A stretch of DNA of 61,595 bases, taken from positions 1 through 61,595 of the forward strand of contig JAEUUY010000001.1 in the NCBI GenBank assembly GCA_016787225.1, in the 5' to 3' direction. This DNA comes from Chitinophagales bacterium. GTDB lineage: Bacteria; Bacteroidota; Bacteroidia; Chitinophagales; JADJOU01. The notes beneath the pieces were generated by a model that was given only the letters and a program-made list of their open reading frames with translations, did not search any database and had not been told where the DNA came from. Numbering within the stretch: position 1 is the first letter of the stretch; each line of letters opens with the position of its first letter. The position numbers and the translations under genes are program-made. Positions 28,025 to 37,037 of this stretch are shown here, piece after piece.

Positions 28025-29635
28025 TTGATGAAGAATATTATACTATTATTTCTTAGTTGTCAGTTACTGATTTTAGGGTTTGGAGCACAGGCTCAGATAA
28101 AATCTTATGGCAGTACCGTCATAGAGAATAATGGTGATATGAGAGTTTATAAGGATTGGGATTTCAGGACTATTCTAAATAATAATCCTAACTCTGGCAT
28201 TTTGGGTACTGAACGGAGACTGAATAAAAGCTATGTCAGTTTCATGTCAGGTTCTTCATGGTCAGGAGTTACGGACGAAGCATACGTAGATGGCTATGTT
28301 CGTACCTTTATGTCTAATAAATTTATTTTCCCTATTGGTGATAATAATCAGTTTAAACCAGCAGCAGTAGACAAGGCATCTGAGCTAGCACCTACAGAGG
28401 CAGCTTATTTTGCAGTTAGCCCAAATATAGCTATTACTAGTCCATTTTTTGGAAGTGTTAGTCAAGTCTTGCCTCCAGATGGACCATTTCCTACCACTAA
28501 AAAACAAGCCCCTATTTATCAGGTAAGCTCGAAAGAATATTGGGATGTCAATGGAAGTACCTTAACCAGATTGACCTTAAGCTGGAATGATCGAAGCGAT
28601 ATTAAAAAATTGACAAATGGTGGTCTGAAAAATCTGACAATTGTAGGCTGGAACGGAAACGAATGGGAAATTTTACCATCAGCGGTTGATGTATATTCCA
28701 TTTTTGGTTCATCATCAAATTTGATTCAAGGATCTATCACAACATTATCTGAAATAGACCTTAATGCCTATTCAGTATTTACTTTGGCTGGCTTGACTCC
28801 AAGTAAGTTTCAATACTTCTATACAAAATCAGGCAAGAATAAAGTCAAACAATCACAGTCAACTATCGTGCAATTTGACGCAGATATAGACATGTCAAAA
28901 AATTCTGATTTTGACATATCCCTACACCACTCCGAACCGAAATATGGCACTTTGATTAATGTAACGAACGAAGGTTATGCATATAAAGCTAGTAACTTCC
29001 ATATAGGCATTGATACCATAAGGACGATTGCTGTCATTTTTAGCAAACCTACATTTGTGCTTTCCTATGACACATTTTATAATGAAGTTATGGTTCAATA
29101 TCATGGGAAAGATAGTCAATTATCAATGAATAATATGCCGAGTATTAAACTCGGTAAACCTTTAGAGATAGGAAATGAAGTAAAAGTAGTTTATTCTATA
29201 ACCTCACAAAAAGGAAGCCAGCTAGACCTAGGAAAAGGCGTTTACGAATATACCTCAAAATTAAAAAATGAAACGGACAATGTCGTCTTTATCATTAAGG
29301 CTGATTACAATTCACTAGGAATACAAACCATTGACACTTCTCGATATGAGATAAAACTCAATGAGAAGTTTAAAGGCGATAACATTCAATCTTTGATAAC
29401 ACCGAATGGTGACGGTCAGAATGATTTCTGGGTATTGCCCATTTCCATGTTAGAGGATTATCCTCAACTACAGCTCCAAGTCATGAACCTAGAAGGTAAA
29501 ATCGTATATCGTAGTTCTGGAAGCTATCAAAATGATTTCAGTGGTATTGGTCTCGGCACAGGAATCTATCTCTACGAAATTGTTCTGGAAAAAGGAAATA
29601 TTCTGAAAGGAATGTTGAAGATAGAACAACAATAG
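28025..29635 (+). CDS. T9SS type B exported protein with gliding-motility C-terminal domain
   Basis: A 536-residue protein with a signal peptide (residues 1-23). The last ~85 residues begin with SLITPNGDGQNDFWVLP and end with a GTGIYLYEIVLEKG / KGMLKIEQ pattern. This is the gliding-motility-associated (CHU_C, type B) sorting domain recognised by the type IX secretion system. The middle is beta-rich without a domain I know. It is the last gene of the DUF1800 operon. Its presence implies a T9SS elsewhere in the genome. Confidence 0.85.
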   Translation: MMKNIILLFLSCQLLILGFGAQAQIKSYGSTVIENNGDMRVYKDWDFRTILNNNPNSGILGTERRLNKSYVSFMSGSSWSGVTDEAYVDGYVRTFMSNKFIFPIGDNNQFKPAAVDKASELAPTEAAYFAVSPNIAITSPFFGSVSQVLPPDGPFPTTKKQAPIYQVSSKEYWDVNGSTLTRLTLSWNDRSDIKKLTNGGLKNLTIVGWNGNEWEILPSAVDVYSIFGSSSNLIQGSITTLSEIDLNAYSVFTLAGLTPSKFQYFYTKSGKNKVKQSQSTIVQFDADIDMSKNSDFDISLHHSEPKYGTLINVTNEGYAYKASNFHIGIDTIRTIAVIFSKPTFVLSYDTFYNEVMVQYHGKDSQLSMNNMPSIKLGKPLEIGNEVKVVYSITSQKGSQLDLGKGVYEYTSKLKNETDNVVFIIKADYNSLGIQTIDTSRYEIKLNEKFKGDNIQSLITPNGDGQNDFWVLPISMLEDYPQLQLQVMNLEGKIVYRSSGSYQNDFSGIGLGTGIYLYEIVLEKGNILKGMLKIEQQ

Positions 29636-29753
29636 TTAGTAGTTTTTAGTGAATAGTTAATAGTGAACAATTAATAGTTTATCAACTATGTATTTGAGTA
29701 TTTACTTTCATTGCAGCTAGATTAGTTAAACTCAAATCTTTAATTTTAAAACT

Positions 29754-30146
29754 ATGAAGCAAGTAAATTTACTTAATATAAAAATTTTAATAGCAGTTTC
29801 AATACTGGTAATTCTATTCCAATTTTTGATTCTTCTTAAAATCGTACCCTATTCTATAACTTGGGGAGGTAGATTGGAAACAGATGAACAGATGTATACT
29901 TTTGTTTCATTGGGAATTTTAATAAATTGTTTTTTCATATTCACCCTGGTTCAGAAGGGGGAATATATAAAGCAAATTTTTAGTCCTAAAATAATTACCA
30001 TCATACTTTGGATTTTCTATGGATTATTTATCCTCAATACTATAGGCAATTTATTTGCTAAAACTTATTTTGAAAAAGGATTTTCCTTGATTACCGGACT
30101 CTATTCCTTTCTGATTTGGAGAATAAACTATTCTTCAGGAAATTAA
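29754..30146 (+). CDS. Hypothetical four-helix membrane protein
   Basis: A 130-residue hydrophobic protein with four predicted membrane helices (about residues 9-29, 47-66, 80-100 and 108-125). The loop SITWGGRLETDEQM after the first helix is the most polar part. I do not recognise a family. The 118-bp stretch before it holds short direct words such as TAATAGTGAACAATTAATAG. A hairpin 32 bp after the stop can end transcription. Confidence 0.6.
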   Translation: MKQVNLLNIKILIAVSILVILFQFLILLKIVPYSITWGGRLETDEQMYTFVSLGILINCFFIFTLVQKGEYIKQIFSPKIITIILWIFYGLFILNTIGNLFAKTYFEKGFSLITGLYSFLIWRINYSSGN

Positions 30147-30167
30147 AAACACTCTTGGTTAAGGTTA

Positions 30168-30196
30168 CAAAAAAAAACCGGTGTCAATGACACCGG
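30168..30196 (-). terminator. Intrinsic terminator of ndk
   Basis: CCGGTGTCA-A-TGACACCGG at 30178-30196 is a perfect 9-bp inverted repeat. On the minus strand it is followed by about ten T residues (plus-strand A-run 30168-30177). It serves the minus-strand ndk gene ending at 30267 and may also stop readthrough from the plus strand. Confidence 0.85.
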
Positions 30197-30266
30197 CACT
30201 ATACCAAAATATTGTTGGCTAAAACAGTTATGTATTGGTATATAACTGAATTTATATATTTATAAG

Positions 30267-30686
30267 TTAGAAAATCTCGCTAGCAGAGAATAATAAATCT
30301 CCCTCGATTTTCGCATTCTCATCACTATCACTGCCATGAATTGCGTTTCTCTCGATACTCTCAGCATATTTTTTTCTCACAGTTCCTTCTTCTGCATTAG
30401 CAGGATTCGTAGCACCTATTAATTTTCTAAAAGACTCCACAGCATTATCTTTTTCTAAAATAGCCGCTACTATAGGACCAGAAGTCATAAAATTGACTAA
30501 CTCCATATAAAAAGGTCTTTCCTTATGCACTGCATAAAACTCTTTAGCCAATGATTCACTCATATGAGTATATTTCATTGCCTTGATCTTGAAACCATCT
30601 TTAATTATCATGTCTAAAATTCCACCGATGTGACCTTTCGCTACTGCATCGGGTTTAATCATCGTATACGTTCGATTACCTGCCAT
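30267..30686 (-). CDS. ndk: Nucleoside diphosphate kinase
   Basis: A 139-residue enzyme of normal length that transfers the gamma phosphate between nucleoside triphosphates and diphosphates. The start [26 protein letters not shown], and the catalytic histidine H117 in RNAIHGSDS are all present. It is a single-gene unit: a strong terminator lies downstream and its 5' side faces the divergent DHH phosphoesterase gene. Confidence 0.96.
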   Translation of the reverse strand: MAGNRTYTMIKPDAVAKGHIGGILDMIIKDGFKIKAMKYTHMSESLAKEFYAVHKERPFYMELVNFMTSGPIVAAILEKDNAVESFRKLIGATNPANAEEGTVRKKYAESIERNAIHGSDSDENAKIEGDLLFSASEIF

Positions 30687-30808
30687 TTTTCTTCTCTTTT
30701 TGGGGATTAGTTATTAAAATTGAGTCACAAAACTAGGCTTTTTGGTCTAAACTAAATTCTAAAACATACTAAAAAAAGGTATAGAATATAATGGATGGTT
30801 GTTTTTGA

Positions 30809-30816
30809 TTATATTT
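30809..30816 (+). promoter_or_regulatory. Putative -7 box for the DHH/EamA/yicC/gmk operon
   Basis: TATATTTG is a full match to TAnnTTTG, 67 bp before the ATG at 30884. It lies in the gap between divergent ndk and the plus-strand operon. Confidence 0.55.
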
Positions 30817-30883
30817 GCAGCGGTTTTAACAACCCATTATTTGCATTGATTTTCAAGCAAATAAGACAAATAATAAGAAAAAT

Positions 30884-31891
30884 ATGGAGCGCTTCCCCCA
30901 GAATGAGATAGATATAATTAGGAAATGGTTAGATTCAAAACCTCCAATAACCATAATTACCCATTTCAATCCCGATGGAGATGCTATAGGTTCATCGATA
31001 GCTCTAAAGTTATACCTTGAAAAACAAGGACTTAAAGTTGATTGCATCTTCCCTTCTGCTTTTCCTTCATATTACAATTGGATTCCTCAAGTATCTGAAG
31101 CCTTGATTTTCAATGAGAAGGAAAAACCTAGCTTCGAAAGCTACTTTACCGAGGATAGAATCATATTCTGTTTGGACTTTAATAGCCCATCAAGGGTCAA
31201 TCAACTCACTGATTTTTTGGGAAATTCGAAAGCCAAAAGAATCCTAATTGATCATCACGAAGAGCCTAGTTCAGATTTTCAACTGAGTTTTAGCTATCCT
31301 GGAACGAGTAGTACTTGTGAGTTGGTCTATGATTTTATGATGAAATGGAATCAGAGTCTTATCGACATAGATATCGCTACTTGCCTTTATACAGGTTTAC
31401 TTACGGATACGGGGGGATTTCAATTTTCATCCACTCAGTCTAGCACCTTAGTTATGGCTGCACGATTGATGGGTATAGGTATCAATGCAACAGAAATTTA
31501 CAATCTCGCATTTAATAATTTCAGTATCAATAGGTTAAAACTATTTGGATACTGTATTTCGAATAATATGACCATAGTAGAGGATAAAAAGCTAGCCTAT
31601 ATGTGGATTGATCGACGTACGAAAGACAAGTTTGACATCCAGGATGGCGATACAGAAGGGCTTGTTAACTATCCTATGAAAGTTTTAAACATCGAAGTTT
31701 CTGTCCTTTTCAAACAGGATTATGATAAAATTAGAATTTCTTTTCGTAGTAAAAACGATACCGATGTCAATAAGATAGCCCGTCAATATTTCAACGGAGG
31801 TGGACATATCAATGCTGCTGGCGGTATGAGTAAAAAGAGCTTAAAAGAAACCTTAGCCTATTTTGAAGAACTTATTCCTCGTATTTTTTGA
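30884..31891 (+). CDS. DHH-family phosphoesterase, NrnA-like
   Basis: A 335-residue protein with DHH and DHHA1 domains. Motifs are THFNPDGDAIGSS (about 27-39), FCLDFNSPSR (about 95), LIDHHEEP (the DHH itself, near 120) and the C-terminal substrate loop GGGHINAAGG. Relatives are bifunctional oligoribonucleases and pAp phosphatases that finish RNA decay. It is the first gene of a plus-strand operon with an EamA transporter, yicC and gmk, which fits a nucleotide/RNA theme. Its TGA overlaps the next ATG (TGATG). Confidence 0.88.
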   Translation: MERFPQNEIDIIRKWLDSKPPITIITHFNPDGDAIGSSIALKLYLEKQGLKVDCIFPSAFPSYYNWIPQVSEALIFNEKEKPSFESYFTEDRIIFCLDFNSPSRVNQLTDFLGNSKAKRILIDHHEEPSSDFQLSFSYPGTSSTCELVYDFMMKWNQSLIDIDIATCLYTGLLTDTGGFQFSSTQSSTLVMAARLMGIGINATEIYNLAFNNFSINRLKLFGYCISNNMTIVEDKKLAYMWIDRRTKDKFDIQDGDTEGLVNYPMKVLNIEVSVLFKQDYDKIRISFRSKNDTDVNKIARQYFNGGGHINAAGGMSKKSLKETLAYFEELIPRIF

Positions 31892-32778
31892 TGACAAAGA
31901 AGGGTTCCACGAAGTTCGCTTATCTTCTTCTGATATTAGTAAACCTTATTTATGGCGCTAATTATTCTATAGCTAAATCTATAATGCCGACCTATATCGG
32001 CCCATTTGGATTCATATTTTATCGTGTTTTTGTATCACTCATATTATTTGCGTGTATCTATTTTCTGTTTCTAAGGGAGCGGATACTTCATTCAGACTGG
32101 TTGCGTTTAATAGGCTGTGGGTTCTTCGGTATTGCGCTCAATCAACTCTTTTTCTTCAAGGGCATTAGTTTGACGAGTTCTATTCACGCAGCACTTCTTA
32201 TGATTACCTCCCCCATTATTACTTATTTAATCTCTCAAATTACCCAAGATAAAAAGATAAAACTTCAGAAAATAATGGGAATAAGTCTAGGCATGGCAGG
32301 AGCATCTATTTTGATTATAAGTTCTGCTAAAGAAAGTCAATCATCATCTGCCTTAGGTGATTTTTTTATTGTCATCAACGCCATATCCTTTTCCATTTAT
32401 CTAATACTCGTCAAGCCCATGATGAGTCGATATCATCCTCTTACGATTACCTTTCTTATGTTTCTCACAGGTAGTGTTTGGGTAGGAATTTTTGGTTTCA
32501 AACAAGCTGTTGAAGTCAATTTTTCGGAATTGCCGACTAGCTTTTATTGGAGCTTTGGTTTCGTGATTCTCTGCGCTACATTTCTTGTCTATTTGTTTAA
32601 TAACATGGCTATGCGTGCGGTATCACCGACCACGGTAAGTAGTTTCATTTATCTTCAACCACTATTTGCCATAATCATAGCTACTGTATTTGCAGGTGAA
32701 GTCATGACAATATATTCGGCAATTGGTGGTATTTTGATTATATTTGGACTTTGGCTCATAAATAGAAAAAAACAATAG
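31891..32778 (+). CDS. EamA/DMT-family transporter
   Basis: A 295-residue inner-membrane protein with ten predicted helices in two repeated EamA halves, the usual length. The N-terminal half has LVNLIYGANYSIAKSIMPTY and SSIHAALLMITSPIITYLIS; the second ends with VSSFIYLQPLFAIIIATVF and GGILIIFGLWLINRKKQ. Substrates of this family are often amino acids or metabolites and cannot be told here. I choose ATG 31891, overlapping the upstream TGA, over a TTG one codon earlier. Confidence 0.88.
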   Translation: MTKKGSTKFAYLLLILVNLIYGANYSIAKSIMPTYIGPFGFIFYRVFVSLILFACIYFLFLRERILHSDWLRLIGCGFFGIALNQLFFFKGISLTSSIHAALLMITSPIITYLISQITQDKKIKLQKIMGISLGMAGASILIISSAKESQSSSALGDFFIVINAISFSIYLILVKPMMSRYHPLTITFLMFLTGSVWVGIFGFKQAVEVNFSELPTSFYWSFGFVILCATFLVYLFNNMAMRAVSPTTVSSFIYLQPLFAIIIATVFAGEVMTIYSAIGGILIIFGLWLINRKKQ

Positions 32779-32785
32779 CGCAGGT

Positions 32786-33649
32786 ATGGTCTGTTCGATG
32801 ACAGGTTTCGCATCCGAAAATCTCCTCTTGAGAGACATAAACTACAGCCTAGAGTTAAAGACACTCAATAGTAAAGGTTTAGATTTTATTTATAAATCCC
32901 CTTCCCTATTCCGCAACCTCGAGATTCAGGTTAAAAATATTATTCAGAAAAATTTAGAACGTGGCAAAGTGGAGCTTTCCATTCAGTCGAAAGACGGCAA
33001 AAAAGGCTTCAACGCAATTAATGAAGATGTATTTACTCAACAATATGATTTCTTAAAAAATCTATCCACTAAGTTAGGCTCTTCAACAGAAGTGTTCTCT
33101 CTCGTCGTTCAGAACTACAATAGTTTAATAGAAATAGAAGATTTGACAGAGGAAGAAGTTAATAGTCTTTTCAGCGTGATAGAAAACCTATGCACCAAAG
33201 TCAATCATTTTCGGATAGAAGAAGGAAATGTGATCAAAAAGGATTTAACAGATTGGGTAAATAAAATAGAAGCGACAAAAAATCAAGTAGCAAATCTTGG
33301 AGATAAGCGTATAGAAAGCCGGAGAGAAAAGCTTTTGCAGGGTATACAGGAAATAACGACTACCAATGAAATCGACTATAATAGGCTAGGTCAAGAAGTG
33401 ATTTACTATATAGAGAAATTGGATATCAGCGAAGAACTCAGCCGACTGCAGCAGCATATACAGCTATTTATCCAGACAGTAAATAGCAAAGAACACGCTG
33501 GAAAAAAACTAGGATTTGTAGCTCAAGAAATGGGAAGAGAAATTAATACTATAGGCTCTAAAGCAAATGACAGCGAGATTCAGCATTTAGTAGTCGATAT
33601 GAAAGATTTACTGGAACGCATAAAAGAACAATTGAATAATGTGGTCTGA
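32786..33649 (+). CDS. yicC: YicC-family endoribonuclease
   Basis: A 287-residue protein of normal family length. The start MVCSMTGFAS is the family signature, and the C-terminal half has VQEMGREINTIGSKANDSE-type residues (here AQEMGREINTIGSKANDSE), matching the conserved DUF1732 end. The family is linked to RNA decay in enterobacteria. It lies 7 bp after the EamA gene and 21 bp before gmk; the yicC-gmk pairing is conserved in many bacteria. Confidence 0.93.
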   Translation: MVCSMTGFASENLLLRDINYSLELKTLNSKGLDFIYKSPSLFRNLEIQVKNIIQKNLERGKVELSIQSKDGKKGFNAINEDVFTQQYDFLKNLSTKLGSSTEVFSLVVQNYNSLIEIEDLTEEEVNSLFSVIENLCTKVNHFRIEEGNVIKKDLTDWVNKIEATKNQVANLGDKRIESRREKLLQGIQEITTTNEIDYNRLGQEVIYYIEKLDISEELSRLQQHIQLFIQTVNSKEHAGKKLGFVAQEMGREINTIGSKANDSEIQHLVVDMKDLLERIKEQLNNVV

Positions 33650-33670
33650 AAAAAATAAAAACATAGCTTT

Positions 33671-34237
33671 ATGAAGAAAAAATCCATACTCATTACAGCT
33701 CCATCGGGCGCAGGTAAGACGACCTTGGTGAAAAAACTACTTCAAGATTTTCCACACTTAGAGTTTTCCATATCCGCAACAACTCGCGAACCTAGAGAGC
33801 ATGAAAAGGACGGTATAGATTATCATTTTATTACCGAAACTGAGTTTAAACATAAAATTGAAAACCAGGAGTTCATTGAGTGGGAAGAGGTTTATAAAGG
33901 TTCCTTTTATGGAACCCCAAAGTCGGAAATAGATAGAATCTATGGTTTGGGAAAAATCCCTATTTTTGATATTGACATTATGGGAGCGATGAGTGTCAAA
34001 AAATTACTTTGTAATGATATCCTGTCCATATTTATAGCAGCACCTAGCCTACAAATTCTGGAAGAAAGACTACGAAAAAGACACACAGAAACTGAAGAAA
34101 AAATTCAAACCCGCCTTAATAAAGCAATTAGTGAGATGAAATTTGCTAATTTCTTTGATAAAAAAATTATCAATGATGAGCTGGAGGTAGCTTATGCAGA
34201 GCTAAAAGGCTTGGTGGATAAGTATTTGAGTGCTTAG
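33671..34237 (+). CDS. gmk: Guanylate kinase
   Basis: A 188-residue kinase converting GMP to GDP. The P-loop APSGAGKTTLVKKLL is at residues 10-24. The GMP-binding part STTREPREHEKDGIDYHF is represented here by ATTREPREHEKDGIDYHF, and EWEEVYKGSFYGTP and the lid region RLRKRHTETEEKIQTRL follow. It is the last gene of its operon. Just downstream, 34238-34290 carries a short GC-richer run (CGCAAAGGGCGCAGAG) of the type scattered between Bacteroidota genes. Confidence 0.95.
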   Translation: MKKKSILITAPSGAGKTTLVKKLLQDFPHLEFSISATTREPREHEKDGIDYHFITETEFKHKIENQEFIEWEEVYKGSFYGTPKSEIDRIYGLGKIPIFDIDIMGAMSVKKLLCNDILSIFIAAPSLQILEERLRKRHTETEEKIQTRLNKAISEMKFANFFDKKIINDELEVAYAELKGLVDKYLSA

Positions 34238-34290
34238 AATTTTTAAACGCAAAGGGCGCAGAGTCTTGCGCAAAGGTGGCAAAGATTGTT

Positions 34291-35088
34291 CTACCTTCTC
34301 CCATTCGCAGTAAATATGGAGTAGCCGAGTCCGATAGATAACCACGGTTTGTTTCTATAGACATAACTATCAAAAATAGGATTGCTACCACTGAGCATAT
34401 CTATACCCGTGAATAGACCTATCTGTGCATTGCCAAACTCCATCATGACTCCGATAGATGGGGTGAAAGCTATGGTTTCTTGACGATTTCTCACTTTGCC
34501 ATTCGTAGAGAAACTATCTAAGGTGACTCCAGACACGCCTATTCCCAAAAGCCCACTAAAACTCACTGGTGCGAAATCACTCTTCGTGTACTTGACCCCA
34601 AAAGTAGAGCCTATCGTAAAATCTTTCGAAAAATCAAAAGGTCCGAATCTTAACTTGATAGGAGTAATCACACTGCCGAGGGTAAAGGCATACTTCTGTG
34701 TATTGGATGGAATAGCCTTATAGTCAAGTTGGGCTTTAGTGATCCTATAATATTTATAATATTCTATGTCGTCATCTTCAAAGTTCATTCGCTTACCTTT
34801 GCGCTTCTTCGATGGTAAGATAAATCGAATAATACAAGTATCCCGCTTCATTTCTATAAGGAGAAATTTAGAGCCTATTTGTGCGGTCAAACGTTCATTG
34901 CTGAGCTTGACTCCTTCTACATCGCAGCGGTACATAGGGCATTCGAGGATAAACTCATACTTGCGATAAAAGTCTCGTGAGTTTACGCTCGTAGTCGCCT
35001 GCGGTGCTGGAGGCATGGGTGGCGTCTGTGCTAATAGATGATGACTAACAATGCAGAAAAAGAATAGTATTCGTTTTATATGATTCAT
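34291..35088 (-). CDS. Exported protein, possible outer-membrane beta-barrel
   Basis: A 265-residue protein with a signal peptide (MNHIKRILFFFCIVSHHLLAQ) followed by a Pro-rich stretch (TPPMPPAPQATT). The last two thirds alternate polar and hydrophobic residues with repeated Gly and aromatic residues, such as IGVSGVTLDSF, TIGSTFGVKYTKSD, AQIGLFTGIDML and WLSIGLGYSIF. This is what short barrels of the outer membrane look like. I do not recognise the family. It starts a block of minus-strand genes for exported proteins. Confidence 0.65.
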   Translation of the reverse strand: MNHIKRILFFFCIVSHHLLAQTPPMPPAPQATTSVNSRDFYRKYEFILECPMYRCDVEGVKLSNERLTAQIGSKFLLIEMKRDTCIIRFILPSKKRKGKRMNFEDDDIEYYKYYRITKAQLDYKAIPSNTQKYAFTLGSVITPIKLRFGPFDFSKDFTIGSTFGVKYTKSDFAPVSFSGLLGIGVSGVTLDSFSTNGKVRNRQETIAFTPSIGVMMEFGNAQIGLFTGIDMLSGSNPIFDSYVYRNKPWLSIGLGYSIFTANGRR

Positions 35089-35108
35089 TTTTGATAAATA
35101 CGTTTGTA

Positions 35109-35220
35109 GTAGGTTATTTCACAGAGGTTCACGAAGAATGAAGAGATTCACAGAGTTTCTTATCACCGCAGGACTTGTCCCGATAATTTCGGGAGGCGCA
35201 GAGTACGCAGAGGTTTTTCT
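35109..35220. repeat. REP-like intergenic words
   Basis: The stretch between two exported-protein genes contains TTCACAGAGGTTCACGAAG, ATTCACAGAGTTTCTTA, CCCGATAATTTCGGGAGG (a short palindrome) and GGCGCAGAGTACGCAGAGG. Such words are commonly scattered between genes in this phylum. I see no gene in 35089-35304. Confidence 0.35.
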
Positions 35221-35304
35221 AATCTTTCTGAGTATTAACTATCTTTAGTGAGTGGCAATATTTCCTTCAAATCAACAGACTATTGACAACTAGCCACCGA
35301 CCAC

Positions 35305-35676
35305 TTACAACTTTATCTTCACCACTATCTTCCCATTTTCTTCATACAATGGATACTTTCCTGCGGCGATAGTAATGCCCTGCGGACATCCTGATGCAGC
35401 AGCTATGTCATCTGGTATAGTGAAATCTTTATCTACTCTGAAATACTCTGTCGTGAAATGCTTGATATAGATATAGTCTTTTATTTTTTTCTGTGAGAAA
35501 TAGAGATAAAGCTCACGGTCTTGATAGCCTAGCTCAGCTTCGAGGCAGTTATCATACTTAGAACAAGTCTCCATTGTCTGCTCCGTGCTCTGCTCCACTA
35601 TGCACATACCGAAGCCATCGCAGTCTGGACTTGTCCCTAGGGTGAGGAGGATGGAAATTATATTGAGTAAAAACAT
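35305..35676 (-). CDS. Small exported protein, paralogue group member 1
   Basis: A 123-residue protein with a hydrophobic N-terminus acting as signal peptide, then a Cys-containing stretch (PDCDGFGMCIVEQ and ETCSKYDNC). A beta-rich second half closes with ITIAAGKYPLYEENGKIVVK. The end pattern (I-x-x-G-x-Y, then K-I-V-V-K-I) is shared with the products of 35824-36231 and 37038-37616, although overall identity is low. Function unknown. Confidence 0.6.
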   Translation of the reverse strand: MFLLNIISILLTLGTSPDCDGFGMCIVEQSTEQTMETCSKYDNCLEAELGYQDRELYLYFSQKKIKDYIYIKHFTTEYFRVDKDFTIPDDIAAASGCPQGITIAAGKYPLYEENGKIVVKIKL

Positions 35677-35754
35677 AGAATGGGTTTTGAATGGTTAAAA
35701 TTTATCCTGAAATAGTTTATTCTTGAATGACAGCAACAAATCGTGTCATAAAAA

Positions 35755-35789
35755 GCACGGATACGACTTTCGTTCATATCCGCGCTATG
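35755..35789. repeat. 35-nt hairpin repeat, copy 1
   Basis: GCACGGATAC ... ATCCGCGCTATG forms a short stem around GGATA/ATCC-type arms. Two relatives of identical length lie at 36306-36340 and 36366-36400, all between genes for small exported proteins. Confidence 0.55.
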
Positions 35790-35823
35790 TAGATACTTGT
35801 GACAGTACATGATTTAAATCACA

Positions 35824-36231
35824 TTAAAACTGAATCTTTACTATATTTTCTTCTCTGGTAAATAAGTAACTCCCATTAAGAAATGTGAAAGATTCCCTTC
35901 CAGAGAGAGTTCTAAGCGATTCATTAAGTGGTACAGTAATACCTTCTTGTGGTAGATTAGTTAATGTAAAACTGGTGTTTTGCTCGAAATATTGTTGAAC
36001 ATCCTCAGCATATGTAGAGAGGTCAAGGCTAAGAATAAAGCGATTATTCTCCCATGAAAAATTAGAGACACTACCCATGCGACACTCCTTTGGAAAGGGT
36101 AAACAAATTCGCCAATCAAAACAACCTAACCAAATGCCTTCTGTATGACCACCTCCACCTGCCGCTTGTGCTTGTGAATAACCGCTTTGAAATAAAACTA
36201 TGCTACAAATAATTATTATAAATTTTTTCAT
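35824..36231 (-). CDS. Small exported protein, paralogue group member 2
   Basis: A 135-residue protein with a signal peptide (MKKFIIIICSIVLFQSGYSQ) followed by AQAAGGGGHTEG. A Cys-containing part (GCFDWRICLPFPKECRMG) comes next, then a beta-rich domain that ends FTFLNGSYLFTREENIVKIQ. It shares with its neighbours the order signal, Cys part, D/N-rich beta part and terminal G-x-Y ... VKI. It may be secreted or surface-bound; no family known. Confidence 0.6.
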   Translation of the reverse strand: MKKFIIIICSIVLFQSGYSQAQAAGGGGHTEGIWLGCFDWRICLPFPKECRMGSVSNFSWENNRFILSLDLSTYAEDVQQYFEQNTSFTLTNLPQEGITVPLNESLRTLSGRESFTFLNGSYLFTREENIVKIQF

Positions 36232-36305
36232 AATGAACTACACGTATTATCTAACCCCGTCGGGCTTTATATGTTTAACTAATAAATGGATTGTTTTAGA
36301 AAAAA

Positions 36306-36340
36306 GCATGGATACCAAGTATTTTAGTATCCAAGCTATG
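36306..36340. repeat. 35-nt hairpin repeat, copy 2
   Basis: GCATGGATACCAAG ... AGTATCCAAGCTATG gives a clean GGATAC/GTATCC stem around AAGTATTTTA. It is 25 bp before copy 3 and belongs to the same set as 35755-35789. Confidence 0.6.
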
Positions 36341-36365
36341 TGAGGGGAATATTGTCTCTAAATAA

Positions 36366-36400
36366 GCACGGATACCGCTATCGCTAATACCCAAACTATA
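36366..36400. repeat. 35-nt hairpin repeat, copy 3
   Basis: GCACGGATACCGCTA ... TAATACCCAAACTATA has the same order and length as the two other copies but a weaker stem. It lies just after the stop of the minus-strand gene 36408-37022. Confidence 0.5.
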
Positions 36401-36407
36401 AAGAATT

Positions 36408-37022
36408 CTAATTCGAAATACTATTGTAAAATAAGTCTAAATTAACATAATACACATCAAATGATTTATTTCTAGAGGTTTCCTTCACTAAATTAAAAAG
36501 TCTTCTCTTTTGCCTTCCCATTGTATTCGAATAAAACACATAAAGTCTTTTACCTTTATGTTTAGTACAATCGTCATTATCTATCCCTAATTTTTTTATA
36601 AATGGTATTCGTTCTTTTAAAGTAAATGTCCACTTATTATTAAATGAATTAACTCTTAGAAACAATGAGTCGTCAAAATTACTATTCTTATTAAAATTAA
36701 TATTTGGGAAACCCTGAAAGTCGCAGTTTACAAAATTATTAACCAGATTGTCATTACTATCAATAATTAATACCTGCAGAGGCTGACCCGATCTTTTAAA
36801 CTTATAATCATCGATTTTATGCAATCTGTAATAACTACTATCAACATAATACACAAAGCTAAGATTTAAACCATCATCATGTACAATACTTTTTATTGCA
36901 TTTATATCGTACTTTTCATTATTAATACCATAACATGATGCTACAAATTGTTTACATGAGACTAATGTTAAGCTATATGCCAAAAATATTGTTCCTAGAA
37001 TTGATTTATTATATTGTTGCAT
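36408..37022 (-). CDS. Hypothetical lipoprotein
   Basis: A 204-residue protein. The N-terminus has a hydrophobic run ending in LTLVSCKQF, a plausible lipobox with the cysteine near residue 23. The mature part is rich in Asn, Asp and Tyr and contains a basic stretch near the end (GRQKRRLFNLVKETSRNKS). No family was recognised. It is 15 bp downstream of the Cys-rich exported protein gene on the same strand and is probably co-transcribed. Confidence 0.6.
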   Translation of the reverse strand: MQQYNKSILGTIFLAYSLTLVSCKQFVASCYGINNEKYDINAIKSIVHDDGLNLSFVYYVDSSYYRLHKIDDYKFKRSGQPLQVLIIDSNDNLVNNFVNCDFQGFPNINFNKNSNFDDSLFLRVNSFNNKWTFTLKERIPFIKKLGIDNDDCTKHKGKRLYVFYSNTMGRQKRRLFNLVKETSRNKSFDVYYVNLDLFYNSISN

Positions 37023-37037
37023 TCGAAATATAAATTA

